From NCBI GenBank assembly GCA_047495785.1, contig JBLDXI010000015.1, positions 1,922,001 to 1,986,000 of the forward strand: a DNA stretch of 64,000 bases, read 5' to 3'. A program made the position numbers and the translations under genes. Below the pieces are notes generated by a model. That model was given only the letters and a program-made list of their open reading frames with translations, was not told the DNA's origin and ran no database searches. Origin of the DNA: Lepidodermella squamata (lineage: Eukaryota; Gastrotricha). Numbering within the stretch: position 1 is the first letter of the stretch; the number at the start of each line of letters is the position of its first letter. This document shows, one piece after another, positions 1-12,437 of this stretch.

Positions 1-3000
1 TGACGCGATTACACCGAAACTGGCGCGGTTCACTGGGCGATGAGGGCTGGGTTCGGATCCTGCCCGAAAACCAAACGCGACTTTGGTTGAAAGTCGGCAT
101 TTTCAACTCAATAACCAGCTCATATTCGCTAAATGGCTGTAGGTTGTTGAAAGTTGCAGTTCGATTTTCAGAGTTGAATCGCTGCTTTTGACAGATTTGA
201 CGATCGCGGTGCGAGCAAAGTGAGGCGAAATCCGCCGATTTTCCAACAGGTAAAAGGTACAGATTCGAGGCGTAGAGGGCGAGGCGATTCAGAGCCGAAC
301 CAGCAGAGCAATTTTTATTCGTCAGGTTGAGAAAAGAAATTGAAATCGAGTTGGAAATTGAGTAATTTTTAAATAAAATCTCAGCCGAGTTCAAGTCGAA
401 ACAAGCGCGATTTTCTGAAAAAAAATTATTAAAAAAATTAAAATAAAAATAAATTTCATACCGTGGATTGAAATCACATTTTCATCGAAAATTGGCTGGC
501 AATCTTGGGTGAATTCCTGGCGTTCGTTAGTTAGAATTCGATCAACAGCTTGGCCAATCGATGCATCGAAATCGGTCATCATTTTATTAGAAAGTAGGTC
601 AAAAATCACCGCCCCACTCGGCGATTTAGCATTGCCAGACAGCACGAATAATAGTCTACAAAAAATTGTAAATATTTAGGAAAATAATAAAAAATATTTC
701 TTTACCCAGCGGTGGAGTTGACTACAATGCGATTCCAAACTTGGTCGTTAAGCAGCGGATAGACCAAAGTTTCGCGGTTATTCCCAGCCGAATTTTTCCA
801 AGCCGCGCTGTGAAGTTCGGCTCCACTTCGCGATGTTGAATCACTTTCCAGCCAAAACACGCGTTGAGAAATGAAATCAAAGCTCAACGAATGGCGGCGA
901 GTTCTCGATAGAATCGGGCTGTCAACTAACAGCCGCGTTTCGCCGCTTGATGACACAGCGTAAATTCGACCTTTATCAGCATCGATCCAGGCTATGGATC
1001 CGTTTTGGTGAATTTCAGGCGTTATTGGTAAATAAATCGAAGATTCAGTTCGAAGACTGCCAACTGCGGCCATAAATTTCGTAAAATTTCTACGAATTGA
1101 GCCATCGTAACCGGACGATATTGCTAGAGACGAATTCCGCCAACATAAATTCAGAGGTTCGAATTTTAAATCTAGATGAAAAGAACTAAAATTAAAAAAA
1201 TTCAGGTAATTTTATTTTATTTTCTCACCTTGGGTGTTGATTTTGATTTTCGCAGGCTCCGAGCAGTTCCAAATATTGCAATTTTCTATTTTAGCGAGGT
1301 ATTTTCCCGGCTTCAGGGCCGTAAAAATTACTTCTTCCTTTGTTGTACTTTGATGTAAAAATTTATCAGGATCAGATTCAGGCACCAAAGCAACGCTCGT
1401 TACAGCTTGAAACAAAGTTGGCAGGCGCCATTTAATCGAAATTGATGATAACACATCGACGTTATGAAAGGCTTGGAAAGCTTGAACAGATATTGGAGCT
1501 AAAAAAATTAATTTAAATTTTTATTTCAAAATTTTCAAAATTTCAACTCACCAAATGGGCTTTGTTGGACGTAGACATTAGCCGGAATAGCGCAGTGCCA
1601 TTTCGAGCAAAGCCGAATCGCGATATGAAGCGCGACTGAATCGCCCATTTTCAAGTCGGAAATCAGTTGATTTTGCGTTAAAATCGTTGAAAAGTTGCTG
1701 TTCCGAGTTCGATAAAACAGCGCATTTCCGATATCGATGAGAAAAAACGTCGGTTCATGCGTGGCTTGGTCGTCGAAAAACCATTTACAGCTGACTTTCA
1801 CCGAAAAATCGGCACCAGGCTGGCATTGGCACCTGACTTGCTCCGTGAAGGTTGACTTGAGGAATAAATCATCCAATTTAGGCATGTGTGGTAGGACGGA
1901 GATACGAGTCAAGTCTTTTGAAGTAGGGTGACTACTGCACAGGCCGTCGACTTCAAATGTCAGAATTTGCGACAAATCGCCGATTCGAGGCGACTTTTTC
2001 CGTACATCAGGCGACAGCCAGAAGAACACGTCAGTTTCGTCGAGGTGGGTTAGCGATCGAACGGGAAACGGGCAGTTAACAACGCTGTCATCGTAGCCTT
2101 CATTGGCGAAGGTTCGCGTGAGACCGGCTTGTCTAACGCTATTTTGGCCAATATGAAAAATTGACTCGCGAGATGCGTTAGTAAACGCAACATCGCCTGA
2201 TGTGAAATTAACGAGAATTGAAGTAACGCTCGGGTCGTTCAGTAAGCAGGATGAAGTAGTGAAATCGCGCAGAGATAACCGATTAATTCCGGAGCAGAAC
2301 CGAGCTCGAGTTGACGCGACGGGGCTTCGTTTTTGGTTCCAGATCAGCGATTGCGAAAATGGGTCAATGCGCACAATTGACGGATTGAAATCGGGGTTAA
2401 TTTTAGTTTCGATGCAGTCAGCAACGGCGCCATGAGTTGAGGAAAATGGGCATCGAACCATCTAGAAAAAAAATTAAAATTAAAATTCCGCCTTAAAATT
2501 TCAATTTTTTCATAGTTTATCAATTTTTATGCATTTTCAGTTCATCAAATTGTTTCATTTACCATTTCGGGTAGAATGATGTAGACATCGCCGTTGAGCC
2601 AATCAGTGGTTAGAAAAATGCCGGAAGTCGATGAATTTGGGCTAATTAATTGGCGGTACAGCAAACGCGTTGAAAGTGAGCACGATAGGAGGTCATCAGC
2701 CGGCCTTAACAGGTAGCATTCCGAAACCGAGACGGTGCGCGGCGACTCTGGAGTGGCGCGGCTGCTATTAGCGAATACCAAGCGCCGTCGAGTGGCGTCG
2801 AAATCGTAATCCGCGATTATCGACGCGTTCAGCGGTGATGATGAGTGCGCGTCGACGACCGCCGACCAGCGCATATCGACGGCATTCGCGCCTTCGAACA
2901 GCAGGGCTTTGTAAATTGTTCGATCATCCGAGGCTAAAAATGTAACCTCACTGCCGGAGTCTAAAAAATTACACAAAAATCAGAAAATAAAATAAAATAA

Positions 3001-3520
3001 ATCAGAAAATAAGATGCGATTTCACGAAATCGCAATTTTCCCAATGTTGCCTGTGGCTGATTTGCGAATGAAAGCTGAAAGCTGATCAATTATAATATTT
3101 GACTTTTTCAACGACGTTCTAGCTAAGAATCACGTAAGTCAAGAGATTCGCTCTAAGTAGAGTTGAAATTCGTTGCGATCATGGTTTTTTCTAGCGAAAA
3201 AATCGGAGAAATATTCTGCGCAATTTTCCCCTCAGAGCTCAACTCATAGCGAAACTTGATGCTATCATAATTCGATAAAAATAATTGACAGCCTCATTAA
3301 CGCTTATTTCTAAATTGATGCCAAGTCCGCTAAAATTTGGTTAAGCTAAAATATATCAAAATAATATACGAAAGTGTCCAAGTATTTTGGACATTTCGGA
3401 AATTTGAAGAATGGAAAATGACTATTGCTTACCTTGAGCGGCATAATAAGCGGTCAGCTCGGCTAGAATCGGCAGTAGATCGAACGTAAATTGAATGATT
3501 AACCATCGGAATATGAGCAT
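1..3520 (-). CDS. ROS1/Sevenless-like receptor, N-terminal ectodomain (partial, runs off the left edge)
   Basis: Exons, in order of translation: 3433-3520, 2563-2960, 1552-2461, 1229-1498, 706-1171, 462-655, and 414 to beyond base 1; all phases agree, giving about 913 residues in the window. The start at 3520 gives a hydrophobic signal peptide (MLIFRWLIIQFTF...). Next come propeller-type repeats of the YWTD class (for example DYDFDATRRRLVF, TTDWLNGDVYII, RIDPFSQSLIW), an FN3-like domain at 1229-1498 (PGKYLAKIENC), a second propeller (706-1171 and 462-655; FDFISQRVFWLE), and another FN3 domain at the edge (LQPFSEYELVIEL). Many N-x-S/T sites point to an extracellular location. Alternating FN3 domains and YWTD propellers are characteristic of ROS1, Sevenless and ROL-3 receptor tyrosine kinases. 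The transmembrane and kinase parts would lie outside the window, so the kinase is inferred; an LRP-like receptor without a kinase is the alternative. Confidence 0.6.
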
Positions 3521-3531
3521 TTTGCATAGTC

Positions 3532-6528
3532 CTAATAAATTATCGTTAGAAGAAAGTTTTAAACAGGCAAAAATTAGACAGTAATTAGCAAAACGGCTAT
3601 TGCAAAATAAACATAGCCGCTGTCATGCGTAAAATTTGCGAGACAGACACGGAAAAGGTGGCAACAATAGTGTAACAATAACGCGGTAATGACGCGGTAA
3701 ATGAAAACATTAACAAGGCGGTTGGGCGGCGGTCGGCGGCTGTGGTTTTCGAAGGTGCGCGCTCAGTTTGCTGGCTACAGGCGTGTTTGCTCTCTTGAAG
3801 GTTGACGAAACTTGCGCCGCACGCGCAACGGGCCCGCCGCGCACCTCTCATGGCTACATATATATCGGCGTCCACTGCCGGCTCATCGCGCGCGTGTTTG
3901 CCCGAATGAAGTATATAAGCGCCATATACTTACTCTTGAGCCAGAGCGCGAGCGAGAAAGTGTTATGCGCGCGATACAAGTAATGATGATGATGAGTAAA
4001 AATGGGTGTACGTCGCCTCTTGCTCAAAGGTGAGGCGACAAACTGCGTATAAAAATGTGTATGGGTATGGGTAATAATAATATGGCCTCTTTCCTGATAT
4101 GCCAATATATATATATACAATTTATGTACAGGATTTTGGCAACAACAAGACACGTGTAAAACGCCTCGTAACACTTTGCGCGCTACCTTGTTTGCTTTAC
4201 ATAAAGAGCCATCCCGCCCGAGAAATTATTCTCGGGCGCCGACGACGTCTCACCTTCACGTCAATATACCACTACTACCGCTGCATAGTAGGAGGATATC
4301 GTATGCAGCGAACAGGAAGGGCGAGAGGCTAAATCTGAAGCCCGGGATAACAACGTGACAAAAAAGTGTTGACTTTGCGACAACTTGAACACGAGAGGCT
4401 GGCCTCCTTAAATACTGGCGTAGCATATAGGCAGCCCAGTGCAGGCCTGTCCACCACCGGATGCGCGCCCGTCGCGTTGAAATGCAGGCGCGAGAGCGGA
4501 GTGTGCCAGTCAAAAGTTTTGACGCGCGCCCATCGCTCGAGTGTTTAGACTCAGATTTCAGGGTAATACAATATATATGGCCGCATAACAACAACACACG
4601 CGGTAATATTACCGTGCCCCTGAATAAACAATCAGTTAAAATTTCTTCTCGAGCCAGGAACCGGTGGCTCGTGCGCCTTTCACATCAAAGTTTTCAGCAC
4701 CACCTAATTAGCTACATGTGAGCCAATTATAATAAGGCAGAAAATTCCGGAAAAAACCGGATCTAGGTTGCGTGAACAATTCCAATTAAGTAGGGTCGAA
4801 ATATTTGCACCACTAAAAATGAAGTTCCAACACTAAATTTAAGCGTCCTGGTACTAAATTTTTCAGATTCTTTGCGATTTCGTCGTTTTCGTTTTTTGAT
4901 CGATACTGGTGCCCTCCCTGAACCTAGGATTTTTTGTTTCAACTACATGTTGCCCCAAGTTACGCAGGCAAATTATCGATGTTGGGTTACAAGACGGCTG
5001 ATATCGGGAAAATCGCTGATTTGTAAAATCGATACCTGGAATCGATATCGGCTCTGTAAGAAGAAGTATATTTCGTAAACTGGCCGCTCATAGCCTGAAA
5101 TACGCGTAATATGAAGATCTATCGGTTAGACATGATAACAAATTTGAGGTTCTAGTGAAGACTAGAAACTGGATGCTGGATTCTCGAATTTAGGTTGCGC
5201 ACTTGGCACACCCAATTAAATATAGGCTGGGAAATAACCTAGTATCTTTGATATTTTAAGACTTTATTCGATGGAAAAGGCAGAATTCAAGTCGATTTCA
5301 TGTCATTTTATTTATTTCCATCATTTCTTTCTGTTCCTTTCACTTTTATCAAGCCCAATTTGATCACTTTTTAAACGAGAGAAAAAACGAGAGACAGCGC
5401 CTTTGGTGATGATGAGTGTATAGGTAATTGTATAATTAATCATTATTAATTAATTAATTATCAGACGACGATGATCATTAATATATCGAATGACTCATTC
5501 CATCCACGCAAAATATTACAATCGAAGAAGATGCGCCAATTTAAAAAAAAACAAGAACCAAAACATAGCATCGCCTGTACAAACTCAGGTTTTGTAAACT
5601 TAGTCGCTCTTTTTTATCATAAATAAAGTTACGCACGAGGAATCATCACCTTAAAAGCTCACTTCCAAGGAAATATTGAAGCCACAATTTTTGATAGCCG
5701 ACAATAATAGTATAAATATCATTCCAAATACTACTTTTTTTTATCATATTATTGATGCCACAAAAAGCCACGAATTTTATAGTATTGTTCGAATTTTTAT
5801 TATCATAATACCAGCAAGTAAAAATCCGCATAATCAAGAAATGTATCCGAAGAGACTAAATTTAGTTTATTTCGCATGTCGAAAATTCGCAAATCTTTTG
5901 CTCAAAAAATGGAACCGATATATAGCACGGAAGAAACGCATTCAGGGTCGGAGAACACAGGCGAAAAACGTAAGAGAGAGAACCGCATTTTTCATCAATA
6001 TTCATAAAAACTCGGCCGACAAAATGTACATAAATTCATTTATATAGATAGATATATTTTTCCTCGAACAAATCAAACAAACAGCATAACAATTAATAGG
6101 GTAATTTTAGGGTAGTTACCATAACAAATATCATAATATAGCAAATTTTTACACGTGGTATATTACTGATTTTTTGACGAAGGAAAAGCGCCACGTTATT
6201 CCACAAATCCCGAAGTTTTGTTGATTTTACATCATTCCGCATTATTTTGCATCCACAAACCCAAAAGAACAGGGAAGGAAATATTTGTTCATAATAATAA
6301 TTTCGTCAAGAATGTTTATCGGCCTATTTTCTTCACATTTGCATAACAAATATTTCACAAAAAAAAACAATTTATCGTTCTCTCTTCAAGCGAAATATGA
6401 CATACGTATGAGGAATGAGTTACTTCGACATTTAATTTCTTGGATGAATTCTCTAGTATTATTTTTAATATTATTATTGGTGTCAAAATTATCAGCCTCC
6501 ACTTCCTCCGCCTAGGTAGTAGATTGTT
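3532..6528. other. Intergenic region between the receptor gene and the PIP5K 3' end
   Basis: No convincing gene. 3540-4700 is the probable promoter side of the receptor gene: relatively GC-rich, with TATATATA stretches near 3856 and 4104. 4775-5200 is a dispersed repeat (listed separately). 5400-6520 is AT-rich and holds only ORFs without domain-like or codon signal; part of it is likely 3' UTR of the PIP5K gene. Confidence 0.6.
4775..5200 (+). repeat. Dispersed repeat, copy A
   Basis: The segment aligns over its whole length, in reverse orientation, with 43160-43592 inside a CCHCR1 intron. Shared landmarks in order are a block reading ACTAAATTTTTCAGATTC, an AAGACGGCTGATATCGG block, ATCTATCGGTTAG-type sequence and a TTCTAGTGAAGA block. 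By eye the copies are about three-quarters identical with small indels. No ORF or clear terminal inverted repeat is visible. The element start and end both carry a TAGGTTGCG...CCAATTAA-like motif in direct orientation, which may mark its ends. Confidence 0.7.
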
Positions 6529-9500
6529 TCAAGCAGTCGTTTCGCCGATTGATTTACTGCAAAATAAAAAAACGTAACTCAATAAAAATGAATCAGAAAA
6601 AATTAGAACACTGAAAATCAAGAGGATAGAACCTTTTCCATTAAGGGAAAGTCCGTATTATTATTTTCATATTATTCACAAAAAGGCAAGCAATTTTCAA
6701 GCGGAAGCTGCATTTCTTTACATTTCTTTTCTCCTCAACTACAGTGGCTCTGATATGATTTCCTCGATGAAGGGAATTCTTGAGCGGAAAAATGAAAGAA
6801 AAAAAGACAAACAAAATAAACGTCACAACATTGACACTCAGCAGCGTGATAAAACATCTACAAAACTAATAAGGAGGATCTTGATTTTACCTATCCTCGT
6901 CGGAGGTGTTTTGTTCGTGAAGCGTCCGCGTGACGGTTAGCGTGGAGCCGCCTGAAAACGACGACATTGACGCTGAGACGACGACGGGCTTCATGAAATC
7001 GATCGATATACTTTCCGGACTAGCAATAGGCGCCGGATGGCCCGAGGAGGAGGCCGACGATGAGGATATAGTCGACTGCGTGACGGCTTCCGATATGGTC
7101 TCGGTGGTTGCCGCGGTGGTCGTAAAGGCCTCGCTGCTAGCTAAATTGGCCGAGATGCTGTGCGAGGCGGGAAGCGACGGTGGACTAGCGGGCTGAATGC
7201 TGACCGAAGGCTGAACCGCTTCGGATAGCATCGACGAGTTTTCAGAGGTAACCCTGCTTTTGCTGAACCAGGTGAGGGGAACAAATTACAAGCAAATAAA
7301 ACAAAGCCACTCATTTCACTCAAAGAAAAATAATCAAGAAATCGTCAACTTAAATTTTTCTAGCAGGCAATATTTTTAAATGCGGGCTTACTTTCTGAAG
7401 GAAGTCGGAGTGGTCGAAGCTGCTGTAGCGAAGGAAGATGCTGCCGACGCCGGGCCGGTCTGATTGTGCACGGAATGGTCGTTATTAGCAGTGATGGTAT
7501 CATCGGAAAACGTTACGCTCATGCCGCCGAGGCCCGACGACGCCGCATTCGCCACGCTGCCGCTCGTATCATCGCTCGGCAGCGCGGTGGTCACCGCGAC
7601 GGGGCCCGAGCCGTAGCCGGTGATGGCCGGCGGGCTCAACTCACGAACAAAAACGTCAGCGTTAGGCGGCAACAAATCAGGCCGATTGGTCAATACTAAG
7701 AAAAAACACGGAAAAAATTTAATAAAAAATCCAGCTTAAAAATTTCCAAAAATTCCAAACCTCCTTGCCGCTTAGCCGATGGACCGGTTTTACGTTTAAC
7801 CGAATCTTTTGAGTGAACTTTGATTGCTAGACGAGTGAAAAAACAGAAAAAAATGAACAATAAAATTCGAGCCAATTAAAGTGAATCGTTGAGGAGAGCA
7901 TTCAAAGCTTTTTTTATTTTTTTGTTATAAAAACCGCGCAAAAACAGTGCGTTCAAGCGCAAACTTTGTGCTCCCGAAATCAACCCATTTTTCCATAACC
8001 CTAACAGCTAAAAATATGATTGCTACTAGGAAAATTGTTATTACATTGATTACCAACGTAACGACAGACAATTAATAATAATATTATGAGTATGTACAGG
8101 AAAAGAAACGAAATAATTCGCTACAGGATTGCGGATTTAAAACTGAAAATCGAGTATATATTTCAAGCTAATGATGGAACGTAATAATTTACGGTTAATT
8201 AGGTTAGAACGAAAATACAGGATACACTGCGTTTTTCCCTGGTGGTCTTCAAGCCGGTTTCTCAATGTATTCCGATAAAGCAGCGTAGTAGAAGGTTATC
8301 AAGGCTTGAAGAGTCGCATCGCAGGTTTAATAAAGCATAAAACGTGATCTCATAAAAACAGGTCGGTGGGAATTAATAATTACTTAATAATAACGGTACA
8401 TGACAGCAAATCAGTGGGTTGGTGACAGATGATTATATAACCAACATAAACTAGTTCAGAGACGATCGACCGATCTTTTACCTAAATTTACAATATTTCG
8501 GAATCGTTGCCGGGCTGGTGGTAGTAGTAGTAGTTAAAACAGGTGGCAAACGGACGGGTAATGAAGAAGATGATGATAAAAAACGCAGAAAAACCAATTA
8601 TTATTAAGCGAAAATGATTTTTCTGAACAGGGCCACTCATTATTATGATAATAATGAAACTGAACGAAACTGAAAATTTTGACAGGGACAATGCGATTTA
8701 TCTGAGTCGACGATAGGGTTATCGTGTAAATTAAAATTGAACATCAAAAAATAAAAAATGAGAGGACGGGCGGATTATTCCTAGAACAAATAAGAAACAC
8801 GTACCTGAAGGTCCTTTCCGGAATACTTTGTTCATCATGAACTGTTGGAAGCGATTTGAGTAAAAACTCGGCCGACAAACGGATACCGTGTCCTGAAGCA
8901 TCAATATTATGCACATAGAAGGTAAGTATTTCAATTTAATACTAACCCCATCGTAGACAACGGCTTTGAAAGCATGTTCGAGCTTCTTCTTGAGACGATA
9001 GTCTTGCAAGATGTCGATAATACCGACGTAGAGATATAATTGATCACCTTTTGCATTATGCGCGGGAATACCACCCCTGAAAAACGTTAAAAATGCAGAA
9101 ATTAGCATAATATATAACTCGCATTTTATTACCATGAGAATATAAAAATGGGTTGAGGTGTTTTAAGAAATATTTTAGAAAAATCGGATATCAAAATCAG
9201 TTAGACATGGCTCGAAAAGGCTCAACACTGCAATTACTTTATACGACGTAATTTTCGTGATTAGATTTGGGAATTAAGAAATCCTCAACAAGAATGAGGG
9301 TGGATAACAACAAAAATCCATTTAAAAAGCTCATTACCACACAATTCTACCCTAATTTTTGAATGATTCTAACTGAAGACGCCACAGAACTATTCTTAAA
9401 CCTATAAAGCTCCCTAAAACGTGCTAAAAAATTCTGCTCATATCAAGTGAAAAATAAAGTATTAAATTTCGCGGTTATTGCTCTCGATAACGAGAATTAA

Positions 9501-12437
9501 GTCGCAACGAAAAATACGTCGTATACAGTATTGCCTACTCGAGACGCAAGTCCGTGTAAAGCCTTAAAATGAAAATAAAAAAACCACCCTGTGAAAAAGA
9601 TTTCTTTTTAGAAAAAACGGACAAGGATTATAAACTTTTCCGAGGGTGAATCATAGATGTAATCATCAGATGTAAATAGAATATTGAAAATTTTTGACAG
9701 ACTTCTGAGGTGTCATAAAGCTCGGACGTTATTTTAAAATTAAGGATTATTCCAAAAAATATATTTTTCGTAAAAATGTACTTTTGCTCTACTCAACTGC
9801 TGATGTGTGTTAATAACCGCCTTACAAAAATACGATTTTTAACCCCACGAAATCCCCCGTGTGTCCAAGTTGCACTTTCTATTTTCGGCCAATTCGAACT
9901 CAAAAGCTTATAGGTAAAAATAGTTCAAGCGAGTGTGAAGTTTTTGTATTCACTCAGACAATTTCAAATTTCTTGATCCAGATTTTTCAACAAATCGGTC
10001 TGCTTCGTAAATTTGATATTGAATAAGCATCCAAAATAAGCAATTTTCCTTAATTATGAAAAATGAAAACAACTGTTACCCACCTATGATCACATTGAAA
10101 TTGCGGACCACTTGTCGTCGGAGTCAGCGGTAATTGCACGCCCGGCGTCTGGTACGAATCGGCAGTTTGCCGCGCCGTCGCGTTCTGATTATTCATCATC
10201 ATCGCATCGGCGAACAGCTCGCTATCGGTGTGCGGCATCGACCCGGACGCCTCGGCTGTACTCAACCGACCGGCGCCCTGGATCGCTTCCATAGCCGTGT
10301 GGAAGGCCGGCTGCAGCCGCGCCGACATCGCGCCTACCCCGCCAACCAGGGCGGCTACTGTCGCGCCGGTCGCGATTGGCCCCGGCGCTACCGATTCGTT
10401 GAGCAACGGGTTCGGGGTGACCGTAGCAGTGGGCGGGGCCGTTGCCGCGGTCGCTGGTACCTGGTTATTATTGTTCGCCTGTGCCGCCTGGCACGCAGCA
10501 GTGTGGTTGTGAATCCCCAACAGCAAGCTATAGTCCATGATTTTAAAACTCTCCAACACCCGGCAATCACGTTCAATCGTCATTTTGAGGGCTTCAAATT
10601 TCTCCGCATCCAACGTAATGCCTTCCGGGTGCTCTTCCATAAAATCTAAATCCTTGAGCGTAGGCAGCTTCTTCTCCCTCTCCTTTTGCGAGGCCCGTCG
10701 CTTGAACGTACTGCCCTTCAGATCGTACTTCTCGTGGAAGGTAACATTCGACGGCAGCAAGTTGTTCATGATGATGAAACGAATGTTCTTGCCGCGTGAT
10801 TGATACGTGAAGAGGCCGTAGAATTTCGGCAGAAATGTCCGCGGGTTCTGCGTCAAGTTCATGTAGTAACCGGGCAGTAATTTGAGTAAAAAATCCGCCT
10901 CGTTATGTTGCACTGTTTTTATAATGAAGTTATCATCGGCGGTCAGGTAGAACACGGAACCACTGGCACCGGGGTTCGAAAGTTCCCGCAATGAATCATC
11001 ACAAAGGGAACGCTAAAATAGCAAAATAAAAAAAACGTAAAAATTCCACCTTAATTTTTTTTTAATTTCTCATCCTAACCATGAAGTCTGTAGGCTCGAT
11101 TTGAAAGGCACGTCGAAAGTGGCGGAAAGCAGTAGGAGCGTAAGAGCGGAATTTAAAATCCGCAAACCGGTGCGCAGGTGTCGGAGGTTCACCGCCTCCC
11201 TCGCTATGAAAACAAAAATTAAAAAATATTACAATAAATTGGAAAAAAATCTTTAAAAAATTAAATAGGTTGGTTAAATGTTAGCAGTTGGTTATATGTA
11301 ATTTGTTAGGCTTGTATTACGAAATAATCGAACTGGTATTTGAAAGAGTAGGGGTGGTCGAAGTAGCTGCGTTCTTCCGGCTCAATCCAGGCGTCAAAGG
11401 CTCGACGCACTGGACTTTTAGTCGACGACCTTTTTTTTTACCACAATGTCACATAAATAAAGTGTTTATAAAAAAAACCGAATTTCCGTTGCGCGCAATG
11501 TGGTAAGTAATCGAAAAGTTCGCAGTAAAAACAACGCTCACGTTTCTCATCATCGATCAGGTTCAAAACAATGGTGTTAGTTCAGGTGCATAAAAGGTAT
11601 TAACCTGGTTTTAAGTAAAACCTCCCGCCGACACCGCGCGTCACTTGATTAGTGAAAGCAAAATAAAAAATTAGAGAAAAAAATCAATAATTAAAGCAAT
11701 AAGATGAAATATTATTTTTTAAAACTTCATCAATCGCCCAGGGATGAAACAAATTTGTTGAAGCAAACTTAAAATGTGTCAACATAACTAGATCTAAACT
11801 ACGAAATACCTCTCATTCATGGTATAACCTCTACCCTCTGTTCCTGTTCCATCGTACACAAGAACGCTGAGGCTAGTGAAAAATGACAATATTTAAAAAA
11901 AATACTCCTTAAAAATTGTTTCATCCCCGATTTTTTAGGATTAGATTATAAAAAATGCAAGCAGTTAGCTATATAAGCAGAATTTTTGTACCTCGGAAAG
12001 TCTAGAATCTCAATTCGCTTGAAGTCGCGATACAACAAGTCGTGTTGGCCCATTTTCTCGGCAAATGCGAGCGAGGTGTAGATGCCGAGTTGGATGGTCT
12101 CCATGAGTTCTTGAGTCGGGGTTCGCTTATAGAAAACCTGCCCAGACTCGTCGACCCGTCGATGGCCGATTTTCTTGACCCGCATACTAGGCCGCTGCGT
12201 CGAGCTAAGCCCGCCTAGCGTAGCATTGGGGCCGAAATCGCCGCCCGCCAGCAGCGTATCACCCAGCGTGTCGGACGCTGCCTGGTTGTTAGACGACATG
12301 TCTGTCGTGGTTATTGTAACTTTTGTTGCCACGTTATTGCCGTTACTCGTCGAATTCGAGTTCATCGTATTGTTGGCCGCCGTTGACGATTGGCTCGCGT
12401 CGGAAGCACGAGCAGCGACGCTGCTTTCGCCTGGCAT
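6529..12437 (-). CDS. PIP5K1: Type I phosphatidylinositol-4-phosphate 5-kinase
   Basis: Nine coding exons: 11992-12437, 11080-11203, 10084-11012, 8947-9076, 8805-8892, 7761-7826, 7392-7695, 6891-7262, 6529-6556; 828 residues. The enzyme makes PI(4,5)P2 from PI4P at the plasma membrane. Visible family features: [12 protein letters not shown] at the kinase start, [12 protein letters not shown] nucleotide loop, lysine about 222 in [21 protein letters not shown] (about 285-297), IMDYSLL (about 348-354), IIDILQDY metal-binding region, and an activation loop KKLEH...[10 protein letters not shown] with the glutamate (about 533) typical of type I rather than type II kinases. A Gln/Asn/Ala/Thr-rich linker of about 140 residues separates IMDYSLL from GGIPAHN, longer than in vertebrates. 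The C-terminal exons are Ser/Thr/Ala-rich. The first intron after exon 3 (9077-10083) is long. The start is the first ATG of the exon; an upstream coding exon cannot be excluded. Confidence 0.93.

Noticed and set aside
3597-4597. Several overlapping ORFs on both strands upstream of the receptor gene
   Set aside because: They overlap each other in different frames, lack domains and lie in a promoter-like region with simple repeats.
8805-9071. Reading PIP5K exons 4 and 5 as one ORF with an extra [12 protein letters not shown] segment
   Set aside because: The insert is a short intron; removing it gives YDGDTVSV, which matches the family.
10112-10649. Plus-strand Arg/Ala-rich ORFs within PIP5K
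   Set aside because: They are antisense to the Ala/Thr-rich linker of the kinase; no splice or domain support.
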